From Virgibacillus proomii (GTDB lineage: Bacteria > Bacillota > Bacilli > Bacillales > Amphibacillaceae): a DNA stretch of 64,000 nucleotides. The position numbers and the translations under genes were made by a program. The first letter of the stretch is position 1. Every line of letters begins with the position of its first letter. The stretch spans positions 62,001 to 126,000 of the forward strand of contig NZ_JAHLNO010000028.1 in the NCBI RefSeq assembly GCF_018916875.1, given 5' to 3'. Shown one piece after another: positions 1 through 15,027 of the stretch. The notes beneath the pieces were generated by a model, which did not search any database, was not told the origin of the DNA, and saw only the letters and a list, made by a program, of their open reading frames with translations.

Positions 1-1
1 A

Positions 2-166
2 AAATTAGCTGGTACGGATGAAGAGACAATTTACAATTTAGCAAATGAATTATTATCAGATAAAGCTGCGTATGAAAAAATGGCAAAAGCGTCTAATCCC
101 TATGGTGATGGACAAGCGTCCCGTAGGATTGCCGATGCGATTATCGATTATTTTAGACTTGACTAA
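2..166 (+). CDS. mnaA: UDP-N-acetylglucosamine 2-epimerase, C-terminal end (partial)
   Basis: Only the last 54 codons are present, the 5' part being outside the window. The C-terminal sequence, with the motif NPYGDGQASRRIADAI, is typical of non-hydrolysing UDP-GlcNAc 2-epimerases (MnaA/WecB), which interconvert UDP-GlcNAc and UDP-ManNAc for teichoic acid linkage units or surface polysaccharide. In Bacillus subtilis mnaA also lies just upstream of the atp operon, which supports the call. A strong hairpin follows the stop codon. The identification rests on a short tail, so family membership is likely but not certain. Confidence 0.8.
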   Translation, partial: KLAGTDEETIYNLANELLSDKAAYEKMAKASNPYGDGQASRRIADAIIDYFRLD

Positions 167-206
167 TCGTAGGAAAGAGGCTTGGACAAAAGTGTTTTAG
201 TCAAAG

Positions 207-270
207 AAAAATCCGAACGCTGATTCAAAATTCTTCAGTTAGAATTCGAATTAGTTCGGATTCTCTTTTT
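207..270 (+). terminator. Terminator after mnaA
   Basis: The arms ATCCGAAC and GTTCGGAT are separated by an A/T-rich loop and followed by a run of T. It lies directly downstream of the mnaA stop and probably ends that transcript. Confidence 0.7.
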
Positions 271-272
271 AT

Positions 273-370
273 ACTATAGGAAAGTATAAAATTTTAGGGT
301 TTATAGTATAAGAAAAACTACAGCTTTCGCTAAAGACTTGGCGACAAGCCAAGTCTTTCTAATAAGCTTC
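273..370 (+). repeat. Short hairpin repeat, copy 1 of 3
   Basis: A repeat of about 95 bp begins CTATAGGAAAGTATAAAA and contains the perfect hairpin GACTTGGC-GACAA-GCCAAGTC near its 3' end. Near-identical copies lie at 24913-25004 (inverted) and 26818-26908. All three are intergenic and there is no open frame. The hairpin followed by T-rich sequence could terminate transcription. Confidence 0.85.
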
Positions 371-480
371 CTTATACCGGTAAAAATTCGTATTTAGAGT
401 TGATCTTTTTAATAATGTCCCACTCTCTTTTATTGTCTAGGAGATTTGTTCATCAAGTTTAGTATGTATTTATCCACATC

Positions 481-560
481 CCGTTTCAGCGTCTAGCTAG
501 CCCCTCGAGGTCGCTTCACTCTTCTACAGCCTTTTTGTCGAGAAGCTTTTCGCTTTTTGT
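481..560 (+). repeat. Fragment related to the composite intergenic repeat
   Basis: The segment contains GCGTCTAGCTAGCCCCTCG followed by a GTCGAGAAGCTTTTCGCTTTTTG hairpin-like stretch. Its TCTAG-centred start resembles the 5' module of the composite repeats described elsewhere in this window. The remainder of 371-736 shows no gene. Confidence 0.45.
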
Positions 561-736
561 AGTGAAATAGGTGATCAAAGTTTTCTGCTTGTAGAATTAC
601 ATCTGGAACCATAAGAAGCTAGAACTAAAGCCATAATGAAATTAGATGAGATATTTTTTGCTTTGAACATCTTTTTATAAGGTGTATATTTTTTCCTTCA
701 CCTTCAAAAGCTAGTTGGAGAAAGGGGGACAATGTT

Positions 737-2944
737 ATGCGTACCCGTACTTGCCTTCTGTTTTTTATATTGCTAGCAGTTATCATGATCCCATCTCACG
801 TTCCTAGCTTAGCCTTGCAGCATATGAAAGATAATGACGAGCTTCATTCGTTAATTATTGAAGTAGAAGGAGATCCGAAAAAGCATAAAGACTATCTGGA
901 ACAGTATCATCCTTACATTGAAGTTGTAGCAGTTTATACGAAACTATTTCAAGGACTTGCGTTACAAGGTGAACCAAAGCGGTTAGAGCGTTTGGAAAAC
1001 TTAGAGTTTGTGAAAAATGTTCATCAAGTACAAACCTATCAAACCCCTAGTTTTCACCATGTAAAACGTATTGAAGATAATTCAAATATCGTGTTTCCTT
1101 CAGAGTTGAATAAAACAGATTACACAGGAAAAGGTGTAAAAGTTGCAGTGATTGATACAGGGGTCGATTACCGACATCCAGATTTAGAAAAAAATTACCA
1201 AGCTGGCCGAGATTTAGTCGACTTGGATAATGATCCAATGGAAACAAAGCCTGAGGAAGGATTACCTACAATTCATGGTTCACATGTTGCAGGGATTATT
1301 GCAGCCAATGGTCAGTTAAAGGGTGTTGCTCCTGACGCAGAACTTTACGCATATCGTGCTTTAGGGCCAGGGGGTACAGGTACTTCTATTCAAGTGATTG
1401 CAGCGATGGAGCAAGCCATCAAGGATGAGGTAGATGTAATTAACCTTTCTCTAGGTAATCGTGTCAATGGACCTGATTATCCTACAAGTGTTGCTGTAAA
1501 CAAAGCAGTAGAAATGGGAGTAGCGGTTGTTATCGCAAATGGAAATGATGGTCCCGGTGATTGGACAGTTGGTGCACCGGCAACAGCAAATAAGGCTTTA
1601 TCTGTAGGAGCTGTAAGTAATGAACAAAAAGTGCCTTACTTATATGAACGGTGGGCTGATAAAAAAATTGAAATGGTAAACATGGCCGGTTCTATTCCTT
1701 GGGAGCTAGATACGTTTTATCCAGTCGTAAACGCAACAGAAACCATGGACCTGAAAGGAAGTATAGCACTATATCAACGTGATGAAATACCATTTATTGA
1801 AAAGGCCAAACAAGCTCAAGAAAATGGTGCAAAAGCAGTAATCATTGCTAATAATGAGGATAAACTTTTTCAGGGAGATATTTCCTCCGTTAACGAACAA
1901 CTTGATATTCCGGTTGCATCGATTTCCGAAGATGATGGACAATGGCTAATAAATAAATTAAAAAATGAGGAACAATTGTTGTTGGAAACAATATACGAGC
2001 ACCAAGAAGAAGCGGTTGCAAAGTTTAGCTCTAGAGGGCCAGTGACTGTAAACTGGAATATTAAACCGGATCTTGTAGCACCAGGGACACGAATTATTAG
2101 TACAGTACCTGGTGGCTATCAGGTTCTTCAAGGAACTAGTATGGCGGCTCCTCATGTTGCCGGTGTGATTGCTTTAATAAAAGAAGCAAGGCCAAATTGG
2201 TCTAATCAGCAAATATATGGAGCTTTGAAAACAACAGCTCTACGTATGGAGTTAGACGGTAAGCCTATAAAGTCGACAGATCAAGGTATGGGAATGGTTC
2301 GACCACAAGAAGCGATTCAAACGGATACGATTATTAATGATCCTAAGTTAACATTTGGTTTAGTTGATTCATATAGCAGCACGAAAGAAAAAGAGATTAC
2401 GATTGAAAATATGAGTGATCACACACAGACGTATTATTTTGATATTCCTTCTATACAAAAAGGGGTAAGCTGGCAATTACCAAGATCATTTACTTTAGCC
2501 CCACATGAAAAAAAGAAACTAACGATAGGAGTAAAACTAAACGCTCAACAATTAGATAAAGGCGTGCATCAGGGTTGGATGACTCTCCATCAAAAAGATA
2601 AAACATATTATTTGCCTTATTTATTTATCAATGAATCTGCAGATAATCCAAAAGCAATGGGATTAGAATTTGTTCTTAAACCACTTTCAGACCGCATATT
2701 TAATTATCGGTTTTACATGGCAGAGCCAGCGAAGAAAGTAGAAGTGGATCTATATAATCCAGATACGTTAGTTTTTGAACGCAATTTATTCCTCAATAAG
2801 GATGTAAAGCGAGGAGTAAACGAAGGAGAAATAGAACGGAGCGAAGCTGGTTCTCCGGGGGTTTATTTAGCTATTATTACAGCTCACTTAGAAAACGGGG
2901 AGATAGTTAGTTATGAATCAATGATCCATATTCCCCCAGTTTAA
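737..2944 (+). CDS. Secreted subtilisin-like serine protease (S8, Vpr-like)
   Basis: A 735-residue extracellular protease. Residues 1-26 form a signal peptide (basic start, hydrophobic core, probable cleavage after PSLA). An inhibitor-I9-type propeptide follows to about residue 105. The S8 catalytic triad is visible: Asp140 in VAVIDTGVD, His180 in HGSHVAG and Ser468 in GTSMAAPHVAG, with the oxyanion Asn270 in ANGNDG. An insertion at about residues 320-415 looks like the PA domain found in Vpr-type subtilases. The last 200 residues form a beta-rich C-terminal domain. The gene stands alone between terminators and starts after a strong AGAAAGGGGG ribosome site. It probably scavenges extracellular peptides; the exact orthologue (Vpr or another) is not settled. 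Confidence 0.9.
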   Translation: MRTRTCLLFFILLAVIMIPSHVPSLALQHMKDNDELHSLIIEVEGDPKKHKDYLEQYHPYIEVVAVYTKLFQGLALQGEPKRLERLENLEFVKNVHQVQTYQTPSFHHVKRIEDNSNIVFPSELNKTDYTGKGVKVAVIDTGVDYRHPDLEKNYQAGRDLVDLDNDPMETKPEEGLPTIHGSHVAGIIAANGQLKGVAPDAELYAYRALGPGGTGTSIQVIAAMEQAIKDEVDVINLSLGNRVNGPDYPTSVAVNKAVEMGVAVVIANGNDGPGDWTVGAPATANKALSVGAVSNEQKVPYLYERWADKKIEMVNMAGSIPWELDTFYPVVNATETMDLKGSIALYQRDEIPFIEKAKQAQENGAKAVIIANNEDKLFQGDISSVNEQLDIPVASISEDDGQWLINKLKNEEQLLLETIYEHQEEAVAKFSSRGPVTVNWNIKPDLVAPGTRIISTVPGGYQVLQGTSMAAPHVAGVIALIKEARPNWSNQQIYGALKTTALRMELDGKPIKSTDQGMGMVRPQEAIQTDTIINDPKLTFGLVDSYSSTKEKEITIENMSDHTQTYYFDIPSIQKGVSWQLPRSFTLAPHEKKKLTIGVKLNAQQLDKGVHQGWMTLHQKDKTYYLPYLFINESADNPKAMGLEFVLKPLSDRIFNYRFYMAEPAKKVEVDLYNPDTLVFERNLFLNKDVKRGVNEGEIERSEAGSPGVYLAIITAHLENGEIVSYESMIHIPPV

Positions 2945-2998
2945 AAACGTAATTCACAAAAACATAGACTATCCTTTGTTCACAAAGTTGTCGTGATT

Positions 2999-3046
2999 TG
3001 GACAAGAAAAATCCACTATACCATTAATTAGTGTTTTTCTTGTCCA
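2999..3046 (+). terminator. Terminator after the subtilase gene
   Basis: A long inverted repeat has arms TGGACAAGAAAAA and TTTTTCTTGTCCA with a short inner stem (CACTA/TAGTG). It is A-rich before and T-rich after, so it may act in both directions. Confidence 0.75.
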
Positions 3047-3119
3047 TTTCCATATGAAATTTTATTTTTTAATTTGGTAAATCATTCCTTAAAATCATGC
3101 TAATTATGCATGAAATCAA

Positions 3120-3148
3120 TTGACATTAAATGTTTGCTAATGTAAACT
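3120..3148 (+). promoter_or_regulatory. Candidate sigma-A promoter of the atp operon
   Basis: A perfect -35 TTGACA (3120-3125) is followed after 17 bases by TAAACT (3143-3148), a 4/6 match to the -10 consensus. It lies about 255 bases upstream of atpI, leaving a long leader without an obvious gene. Confidence 0.5.
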
Positions 3149-3402
3149 TGCTTAGTGTGGAATAGTAGTGGTTTGTATCATATTTTAAAATTAACTTCAT
3201 TATGATAACTACCTGTTCATTTGTTCACATAATCTTCATAGTAAAGTTAAAACGATTATTATATACTAAGAAGATAGAGCTTTTTTACTATATACGGACT
3301 CCACGATTACTTTCTTTTTTTAGGCATGGTTATTACCTAAAGGCATGTCGGTTCTTGTCTAAGTGTATACATGCTTTATCATTTACAAGGGAAGAGGGAA
3401 TT

Positions 3403-4517
<1,115 letters not shown>

Positions 4518-4567
4518 ATAAAAAACATAAATTAAAAGGTTTATTATAAAAAAGGAGGAAGTATTAA

Positions 4568-4780
<213 letters not shown>

Positions 4781-4893
4781 ACCTTCATAAGTTAAGATGG
4801 CGAGGATCAGCTTTAGAGTCTTCGCCATTACTTTATGTGATTAAATAACAATTTAATTTCAGCATGTTAACGATCACGAAAGGAGTGAAGTTC

Positions 4894-5421
4894 ATGTATT
4901 CATACATCGACGTATTAACAGTTGGTGCAAGCGTTGGTGGGTTAAGAGTAGGCGACATGTTAATCCAACTCTTCTTTTTCCTACTTTTATTATATTTAGT
5001 AAAAAAGTTCGCTTGGGGCCCTGTCATCAATATGATGCAAAAACGTGAAGAATATGTTGCTGATGAAATAGAAGCAGCAGAAAAAAGTCGGGCGGATGCA
5101 GAAAAGGCATCAAAAGAGGCCGCAGAACGGTTGAAGCAAACGAAACAGGAAGCACAAAAAATCATTGAGGATGCGAAAGAAGCGGGGCAAAAACAAGAAC
5201 AGTTAATTATTAAAACAGCTCGTGAAGAGGCTGAGCGCTTGAAAGAATCCGCTCAAGCTGACATTCAAAATGAAAAAGAAAAAGCGTTACAGGCATTACA
5301 GGATAAAGTTGCTTCACTATCGGTATTAATTGCAACGAAAGTAATTGAAAAAGAAATTGATGAAAAAGATCAGGAGAAACTGATCAATGAATACATTAAA
5401 GAGGTAGGAGAAGAGCTATGA
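4894..5421 (+). CDS. atpF: ATP synthase Fo subunit b
   Basis: Subunit b is the peripheral stalk: one N-terminal transmembrane helix (about residues 18-38) and a long charged alpha-helical rod rich in Ala, Glu and Lys. ATG 4894 follows AAAGGAGTG at good spacing and gives 175 residues, the usual length. The frame is open ten codons further upstream, but that start has no suitable ribosome site. The stop overlaps the atpH start by four bases (ATGA type), indicating translational coupling. Confidence 0.94.
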   Translation: MYSYIDVLTVGASVGGLRVGDMLIQLFFFLLLLYLVKKFAWGPVINMMQKREEYVADEIEAAEKSRADAEKASKEAAERLKQTKQEAQKIIEDAKEAGQKQEQLIIKTAREEAERLKESAQADIQNEKEKALQALQDKVASLSVLIATKVIEKEIDEKDQEKLINEYIKEVGEEL

Positions 5422-5963
5422 GTCATGTAACGGTAGCAAAGCGTTATGCAGATGCTCTTTTCCAACTTGGTAAAGAAACGTCAACATTGGATTCACTTGC
5501 TCAAGAGCTGACAGCGGTAAAGAAAGCTTTTGAAGAAAATAAAAATGTGTACACATTTTTAACACACCCTCGCATAAGTAAAGCGAAGAAGCAACAAATT
5601 CTAGACGATGTTTTTAAAGATGGTCAGAAAGAAACGCGTAATACGTTAAAACTTCTCGTAGAACGCCATCGGATTGAATTGCTTCCCGCTATTGTTGATC
5701 ATTTTATCCGGTTAGTAAATGATGCGAAGGGTATTGCGGCTGCAACGGTCTATTCCGTTCGAAAATTAACGGATGAAGAGTGCCGACAGTTAGAGGCTAC
5801 TTTCGCGAAACGTTTTAATAAACGAGCGATTCAACTTACTAATGTTGTTGAACCCTCACTGATTGGAGGCATGAAGATCCGTGTTGGTAACACGATCTAT
5901 GATGGTTCCGTTAGTGGTATGTTAAAACGAATGGAACGAAACCTTGTAACTGCAAACAAATGA
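5418..5963 (+). CDS. atpH: ATP synthase F1 subunit delta
   Basis: A 181-residue subunit that links the b stalk to the top of the alpha3beta3 hexamer. It has the N-terminal helical domain beginning VAKRYADALFQLG and the conserved C-terminal segment EPSLIGGMKIRVGNTIYDGS. It overlaps atpF by four bases and lies 18 bases before atpA, as in other bacilli. Confidence 0.95.
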   Translation: MSHVTVAKRYADALFQLGKETSTLDSLAQELTAVKKAFEENKNVYTFLTHPRISKAKKQQILDDVFKDGQKETRNTLKLLVERHRIELLPAIVDHFIRLVNDAKGIAAATVYSVRKLTDEECRQLEATFAKRFNKRAIQLTNVVEPSLIGGMKIRVGNTIYDGSVSGMLKRMERNLVTANK

Positions 5964-5975
5964 AGATAGGGGTGA

Positions 5976-7496
<1,521 letters not shown>

Positions 7497-7540
7497 TTCT
7501 ATGTTTCGTAACACGTAACCTTTACCGGAAAGGGCGGTGA

Positions 7541-8416
<876 letters not shown>

Positions 8417-8448
8417 CTTCCTCAAGATCATTTCTGAAAGTACGTTAG

Positions 8449-9870
<1,422 letters not shown>

Positions 9871-9920
9871 GTGACATAAAAGGTGAAGCAGCAAATTACA
9901 ATTGCCGAAACGGTTGATGA

Positions 9921-10376
<456 letters not shown>

Positions 10377-10378
10377 TC

Positions 10379-10415
10379 AAAAAGTCTCTTATAACAAGGT
10401 TATAAGAGACTTTTT
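10379..10415 (+). terminator. Terminator of the atp operon
   Basis: A perfect 17-bp stem, AAAAAGTCTCTTATAAC against its complement, with a three-base loop and ending in TTTTT. It starts two bases after the atpC stop codon. Confidence 0.95.
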
Positions 10416-10584
10416 GCATATATAAAAACATATAATGCATGCTTAGAATTGAAGTGAAGTGACGGTTTTATATTTTCATTATAAGCAACAGTAAACAAGT
10501 CATCTGCGGGAAAGATTTACGTTTACCAATTTCCCTGTCTAGAAAAACCTTTCCTTTTTTATATGGTGACTATCTTTTTTTGAA

Positions 10585-10860
10585 AATAGCTTCGTCGTCT
10601 AGGTTCAACGCTCGAGCGTCTAGCAAACTTCGATCTCCTTCCTACGATAAGTTACCATCGCCTCGAATCTAAAGGAAGGCCGACTAAAAGCGGTTTCCGC
10701 TAAGGCGTCGGCATACCCTGTTACAGGGACATGTTTCCTTTATCCCGGATGTAAGGATCTGTTTTTTCTCATTTTAAAATCTGCTTATTATTTTGCGTAA
10801 TGTTGAGAAAAACGGATCCTAAATCCCGATTCGTTTGGGCGACAGGACAAGGAAAGCTTT
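10585..10860 (+). repeat. Composite intergenic repeat: 5' module and hairpin module
   Basis: The segment starts near GCTTCGTCGTCTAG and contains nested pairings (CTTCC...GGAAG; CGAT...ATCG; AGCGG...CCGCT inside GCCGAC...GTCGGC). The hairpin module follows from 10745, with GGAT/ATCC, AGGATC/GATCCT and TTCTCA/TGAGAA arms. Related copies lie at 22588-22845, 25090-25406 and 32478-32822. No coding potential was recognised. Confidence 0.85.
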
Positions 10861-10871
10861 TTGAATAAGCA

Positions 10872-11084
10872 TTGCACGCAAAAAAGTGTTTTTCTTTTCA
10901 AGGACAGAGTATACTTCGACAGCAATACATCGCACGCAGAAAAAGCGTTCTTCTTTTTCAAGGACAGAGTATGCTTCGACAGCAATACACCGCACGCAGA
11001 AAAAGCGTACTTCTTTTTCAAGGACAGAGTATGCTTCGACAGCAATACATCGCACGCAGAAAAAGCGTTCTTCTTTTTCAAGGA
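10872..11084 (+). repeat. 60-bp tandem repeat array, about 3.6 units
   Basis: A 60-bp unit beginning AGCAATACATCGCACGCAGA repeats at exact 60-base spacing (10921, 10981, 11041), preceded by a diverged partial unit. Units differ by only a few bases. Single or partial units occur at 28915-28975, 30321-30425 (inverted) and 53485-53600. Because 60 is a multiple of three, several frames stay open on both strands; these are artefacts. Confidence 0.92.
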
Positions 11085-11117
11085 GAAAAGCACTCCTTGA
11101 ATGAAGTTTTACTTTAT
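11077..11117 (+). repeat. Terminal hairpin module of the composite repeat
   Basis: TTCAAGGAG pairs with CTCCTTGAA around the loop AAAAGCA, followed by the conserved tail ATGAAGTTTTACTTTAT. The same tail follows differently sequenced but complementary stems elsewhere. The rest of the gap to 11661 has no gene I can support. Confidence 0.8.
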
Positions 11118-11661
11118 CTTGTCAGAAGTTTTCCGGGTTGTTCGATGCGATCCGTCGATCACCGGGGCTTTTGTGCTTACATATTTTTAGTTACTCCATC
11201 TAAAATTACTTCAATTGACTATCCTTATCAAACTCTTTGCTTTCTAGAACTTATTAAACTTAATATTAAATCTGATTTAATATATTTCTCTCTGAAATGA
11301 ATGGGTATTCATTTTTTCCTTTGTTTATTGGATTTTTGTCGATATTTCCCGGGAAATGAAGAAGATACCGATATAGTTTTGTTATGTTTTTGTCATCAAG
11401 ATCATATGTAAGATGTAAGAGAAAATTAGGAAAATGAAAAATATGATTAGTATGAAAGGGGGCTTAATAAACAACATGCAAAAACGCACATTGACTTTTT
11501 TTTGTATTCATGGCAAAGTACTAATAGTATGTGTTTTTAAAAGAGAGTAAATATGATCGAAAAGCTCGCGGCGGAGAAGTTTCAGCTGCCAAACAAGCTG
11601 CTCTGTCATTTTTGTTTACTTCTTGAACATCTTCTAACAGTAAAGATTAAAGGTGGTTTGT

Positions 11662-11892
11662 ATGTTTTCGATAGGTCAACAAGCGATTATTGGCATCATA
11701 TCACATCTATTGTTTATTTATTTAACATGGCGATTAATGATGTCGATTAATTTTGAACCATTAATTAGGAAAGGAAGAGCGAAAGAAGCTCAAATTTTGA
11801 TTTTGTTTTTGACGATTGTAATAGGTTCAGGAGTAAGCCGATTCTTCTTAGAAGTTTTACAATGGTCTAGAGACTTAAATCATTTATTTTAA
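11662..11892 (+). CDS. ywzB: DUF1146-family membrane protein (YwzB-like)
   Basis: A 76-residue protein with two transmembrane segments (about residues 8-28 and 45-66) separated by a short charged loop. Sequence and position between atpC and ywmB/murA match the small DUF1146 protein YwzB of Bacillus subtilis, whose function is unknown. ATG 11662 follows AAAGGTGG; the GTG three codons upstream lies inside that ribosome site. Confidence 0.75.
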   Translation: MFSIGQQAIIGIISHLLFIYLTWRLMMSINFEPLIRKGRAKEAQILILFLTIVIGSGVSRFFLEVLQWSRDLNHLF

Positions 11893-11985
11893 TATCTAAA
11901 ATTTTGTCGCCATTTGTACTGTATGACTTTATGTCTCCCTGATCATACTATAGATAGACTATGTGTGAAAATGGGGGATTTTATT

Positions 11986-12705
11986 ATGAGGAAATCTATT
12001 ATTCTATGTATCCTATTATTACTTATATCAAATAATGTGATGGCTCTGCCTGCAGAAGCATATACCGATGAGTTGACAGATATGGCTTCGTTTGTAGTCA
12101 ATAATCAAGTAGAAATAGAAAATTGGCAAACTACATGGAAAGAATCATTTTCACATCAAGAAGCAGAAGCACTCATTAAAGCATTGAGTGCTAAGTATGA
12201 CAAAACAGTGACAAAACATAAAAAAATAATAAAAATTTCATTTAAAAACAGTCGCATTATTAGAAACATAGACGTATCTTATAATGTGATCCTACCGCGC
12301 CAGAAAAAACTATCTGCAGAACTAGTAGTTGTTATTCAAGGAAGTAGTTGGAATCACATTATTGCACAAGAATATAGAGAAATCATCAACTCCAGTGTAG
12401 ATAATTATTTTTCAGCTAAGGCAAAGAGATTTTCTTGTCTGGTGACTAAAGAAAATGATATAATTAATGGTGACTATTTTTTAAACACGCTCATAAATTA
12501 TTTTCAAGTTGAACAAATACAGACACAATTCGATACAGTTGAAAAATCCGTGCATAAAAAAATTATATACGGGTATACACCATTATGGAATCAAAAGATT
12601 TCAATCGACAGTGTTCCCATGAATTTTCAAATTGCAGTAACAGAAACTGGATCGGACAATCCTACATACATGATAGGAACACCTATCCTAATAAATGAAT
12701 ATTAA
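11986..12705 (+). CDS. ywmB: YwmB-family secreted protein (TATA-box-binding-like fold)
   Basis: A 239-residue protein with an N-terminal signal peptide (residues 1-25, cleavage near ALPAEA). The mature part is mixed alpha/beta with no catalytic motif that I recognise. Its place immediately upstream of murA matches ywmB, a conserved Bacillaceae gene of unknown function. I start at ATG 11986, which is preceded by GGGGGATT and begins a typical signal peptide; the open frame upstream to 11914 is not signal-like. The gene end lies only 34 bases before murA, so the two are probably co-transcribed. Confidence 0.75.
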   Translation: MRKSIILCILLLLISNNVMALPAEAYTDELTDMASFVVNNQVEIENWQTTWKESFSHQEAEALIKALSAKYDKTVTKHKKIIKISFKNSRIIRNIDVSYNVILPRQKKLSAELVVVIQGSSWNHIIAQEYREIINSSVDNYFSAKAKRFSCLVTKENDIINGDYFLNTLINYFQVEQIQTQFDTVEKSVHKKIIYGYTPLWNQKISIDSVPMNFQIAVTETGSDNPTYMIGTPILINEY

Positions 12706-12739
12706 TATAATGAAATTGGATCTGAAGGAGATTTGGAAT

Positions 12740-14068
12740 ATGGAAAAAATCATCGTAAGAGGCGGACACCAATTAAAAGGCACTGTCAAAATTGAAGGTG
12801 CTAAAAATGCTGTGCTTCCTGTCATTGCCGCTAGTCTTATTGCTAGTGAAGGAAAAAGCGTTATAAAAGATGTTCCTGAACTTGCTGATGTATATACAAT
12901 AAACCAAGTGTTAAGGAGTATAAATGCTAACGTACATTTTGAAAGTAATACAGTAACAGTAGATGCTTCCAGTCAATTGATCACAGAAGCCCCATTTGAA
13001 TATGTTCGGAAAATGCGTGCCTCTGTCCTTGTTATAGGACCTCTATTGGCACGCTACGGTCATGCAAAAGTTGCTATGCCGGGGGGGTGTGCCATCGGTT
13101 CAAGGCCTATAGATTTACATCTAAAAGGTTTTGAAGCAATGGGAGCAGAAACTCATGTTGGTAACGGGTTTGTTGAACTAAAAGTCAACAAACGTCTTAA
13201 AGGTGCAAAAATTTATTTAGATATGCCTAGTGTCGGTGCAACTGAAAATATTATGATGGCAGCAGCATTGGCTGAAGGAAAAACAATCATTGAAAATAGT
13301 GCAAAAGAGCCTGAAATTGTTGACTTGGCAAATTACCTCAATAAGATGGGTGCCAAAATAGTTGGTGCAGGAACAGAAACGATCCGTATTGAGGGTGTTG
13401 AAAAGTTGCGCGGCGTGGAACATTCAATTATACCTGACCGTGTAGAAGCGGGAACGTTCATGGTAGCAGCAGCAATTACACAAGGGAATGTGTTGATCCA
13501 AAATGCAGTTCCTGAGCATCTGCGCTCCGTTATTTCAAAATTAGAGGAAATGAATGTAAAGGTTATCGAAGAAGAAAATGGACTGAGAGTTATTGGACCA
13601 AAGAAATTGAAAGCTACAGACATTAAAACATTACCACATCCTGGGTTTCCTACAGATATGCAATCGCAAATGATGGCTTTAATGCTGGCAGCAGAAGGTA
13701 CAAGTGTAATTACAGAGACAGTTTTTGAAAATCGATTTATGCATGTTGAAGAATTCCGACGCATGAATGCGAAAATGAAAATTGAAGGTCATAGTGTAAT
13801 TATTGAAGGGCCTAGTAATTTACAAGGAGCAGAAGTAGCAGCTACAGATTTGCGTGCAGCAGCAGCATTAGTATTAGCTGGATTAGCCGCTGGCGGAGTG
13901 ACGAGAGTAACAGAATTAAAACATCTTGACCGCGGTTATGTTAACTTTGCTGGCAAATTAAAAGCCTTAGGGGCAGATGTGGAAAGGGTAGATGATAATG
14001 GGAATACTGTCGTTCCGTTTATGCAAGTCGAACATTTAGACAAAACGATTGCGGCAGAGCTGTCTTAA
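12740..14068 (+). CDS. murA: UDP-N-acetylglucosamine 1-carboxyvinyltransferase
   Basis: MurA transfers enolpyruvate from PEP to UDP-GlcNAc, the first committed step of peptidoglycan synthesis in the cytoplasm. From ATG 12740 (after GAAGGAGA) the protein has 442 residues, with the catalytic, fosfomycin-target cysteine at Cys117 in [15 protein letters not shown]. Lys22 and Asn23 (GAKNAVLP) contact substrate. The frame extends 15 codons upstream, but those residues are not MurA-like and overlap ywmB. By position it is the murAA orthologue. A strong terminator follows about 160 bases downstream. Confidence 0.96.
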   Translation: MEKIIVRGGHQLKGTVKIEGAKNAVLPVIAASLIASEGKSVIKDVPELADVYTINQVLRSINANVHFESNTVTVDASSQLITEAPFEYVRKMRASVLVIGPLLARYGHAKVAMPGGCAIGSRPIDLHLKGFEAMGAETHVGNGFVELKVNKRLKGAKIYLDMPSVGATENIMMAAALAEGKTIIENSAKEPEIVDLANYLNKMGAKIVGAGTETIRIEGVEKLRGVEHSIIPDRVEAGTFMVAAAITQGNVLIQNAVPEHLRSVISKLEEMNVKVIEEENGLRVIGPKKLKATDIKTLPHPGFPTDMQSQMMALMLAAEGTSVITETVFENRFMHVEEFRRMNAKMKIEGHSVIIEGPSNLQGAEVAATDLRAAAALVLAGLAAGGVTRVTELKHLDRGYVNFAGKLKALGADVERVDDNGNTVVPFMQVEHLDKTIAAELS

Positions 14069-14229
14069 TAGTTTACCTATCTCTTCGTAATGCCTGTAAG
14101 TAAAGAATTCAGATTGTGAAATGAATCATTTGGAATTTATAATTATATACAATTCTATTTCATTTTTGTCAATTTGGCTTATATATTCCATGTTTTATTC
14201 TAAATCACATTCAATTAATAGATAGTATA

Positions 14230-14265
14230 AAAACAGATGAAGAATTGTATCATCTGTTTTTATTT
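14230..14265 (+). terminator. Terminator after murA
   Basis: The arms AAAACAGATGA and TCATCTGTTTT flank an 8-base loop, followed by T-rich sequence. The 300 bases after it hold no recognisable gene. Confidence 0.85.
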
Positions 14266-14553
14266 GTTATTTGGTATATATGATTCATATAAGGAATTTG
14301 TGAGGAAATTAACTATAAATTTTAATTTATGTATGAGTATAGTTTACATGTTGGATTGCCAAAGGCTTTTCGTTGCTAGCAAAATAATATATTAGTTTAC
14401 TTGAAAGATGGCCTTGATATAGGGCTAAATTTGCTTCAATGAAAAACCGTGTTCATTTTTATCCGTCCGATTAGCCTGTGAAAAAACTTTTATTTTGATG
14501 GAATTTCCGTCACTATATCCTTTCTTATCAACTACATGAAAGTTTCACTTTAT

Positions 14554-14847
14554 CCCGGATGTAAGGATCCGTATTTTTCTCATTTCAAAAATATGCTAAT
14601 GATGTTGCGAACATGATGAGAAAAACGGGTCCTAAATCCCCGATTGGTTCATCTAACATTTCTTGGGAAAAGCATTCCAAGAAATGAAGTTTCACTTTAT
14701 CCCGGATGTAAGGATCCGTATTTTTCTCATTTCAAAAATGTGCTAATGATGTTGCAAACATGATGAGAAAAACGGGTCCTAAATCCCCGATTGGTTCATC
14801 TAACATTTCTTGGGAAAAGCATTCCAAGAAATAAAGTTTCACTTTAT
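14554..14847 (+). repeat. Two exact-length 147-bp tandem units of the hairpin module
   Basis: Units 14554-14700 and 14701-14847 differ at only a few bases. Each runs from CCCGGATGTAAGGATCC to TTTCACTTTAT. In each, GGAT pairs with ATCC, AGGATCCGT with ACGGGTCCT and TTTTTCTCAT with ATGAGAAAAA; a second hairpin (ATTTCTTGG/CCAAGAAAT) follows. A preceding GTTTCACTTTAT at 14542-14553 and a tail (CAGAAGTACTGCCGTTTGTA) at 14852-14872 show that it sits inside a composite repeat remnant. Confidence 0.93.
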
Positions 14848-14984
14848 CCCATCAGAAGTACTGCCGTTTGTATGCCGCTAACCGAGCATTTTTAGCTTTT
14901 TTATGTTTATACATAGAAAATTGAAATATAATTACAGTTTTGAACATAATAATATGCACTTTTCTTTTCATTCTCTATATGGTA

Positions 14985-14999
14985 AAATTTAAGAAAATT
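14985..14999 (+). promoter_or_regulatory. Candidate CodY box upstream of dppA
   Basis: AAATTTAAGAAAATT matches the CodY consensus AATTTTCWGAAAATT at 13 of 15 positions and lies 28 bases before the dppA start. The Bacillus subtilis dpp operon is CodY-repressed in rich medium, so the site is plausible. In AT-rich DNA a two-mismatch match is only suggestive. Confidence 0.5.
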
Positions 15000-15027
15000 T
15001 AAACATTAGAGGAGTGCTTGTTCAATA

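Noticed and set aside
3202-3402. N-terminal extension of atpI
   Set aside because: The added residues are not AtpI-like and a clear ribosome site precedes ATG 3403.
10872-11084. Possible CRISPR array
   Set aside because: The units are contiguous 60-bp repeats without unique spacers, and no cas genes are present.
10788-11104. Several overlapping open frames on both strands encoding repeated Lys/Ser/Phe-rich peptides
   Set aside because: They lie entirely in the 60-bp tandem repeat; openness in many frames follows from the repeat length being divisible by three. No ribosome site or family similarity.
11553-11750. 65-codon frame overlapping ywzB
   Set aside because: It overlaps the better supported ywzB frame, has no family-like sequence and a poor ribosome site.
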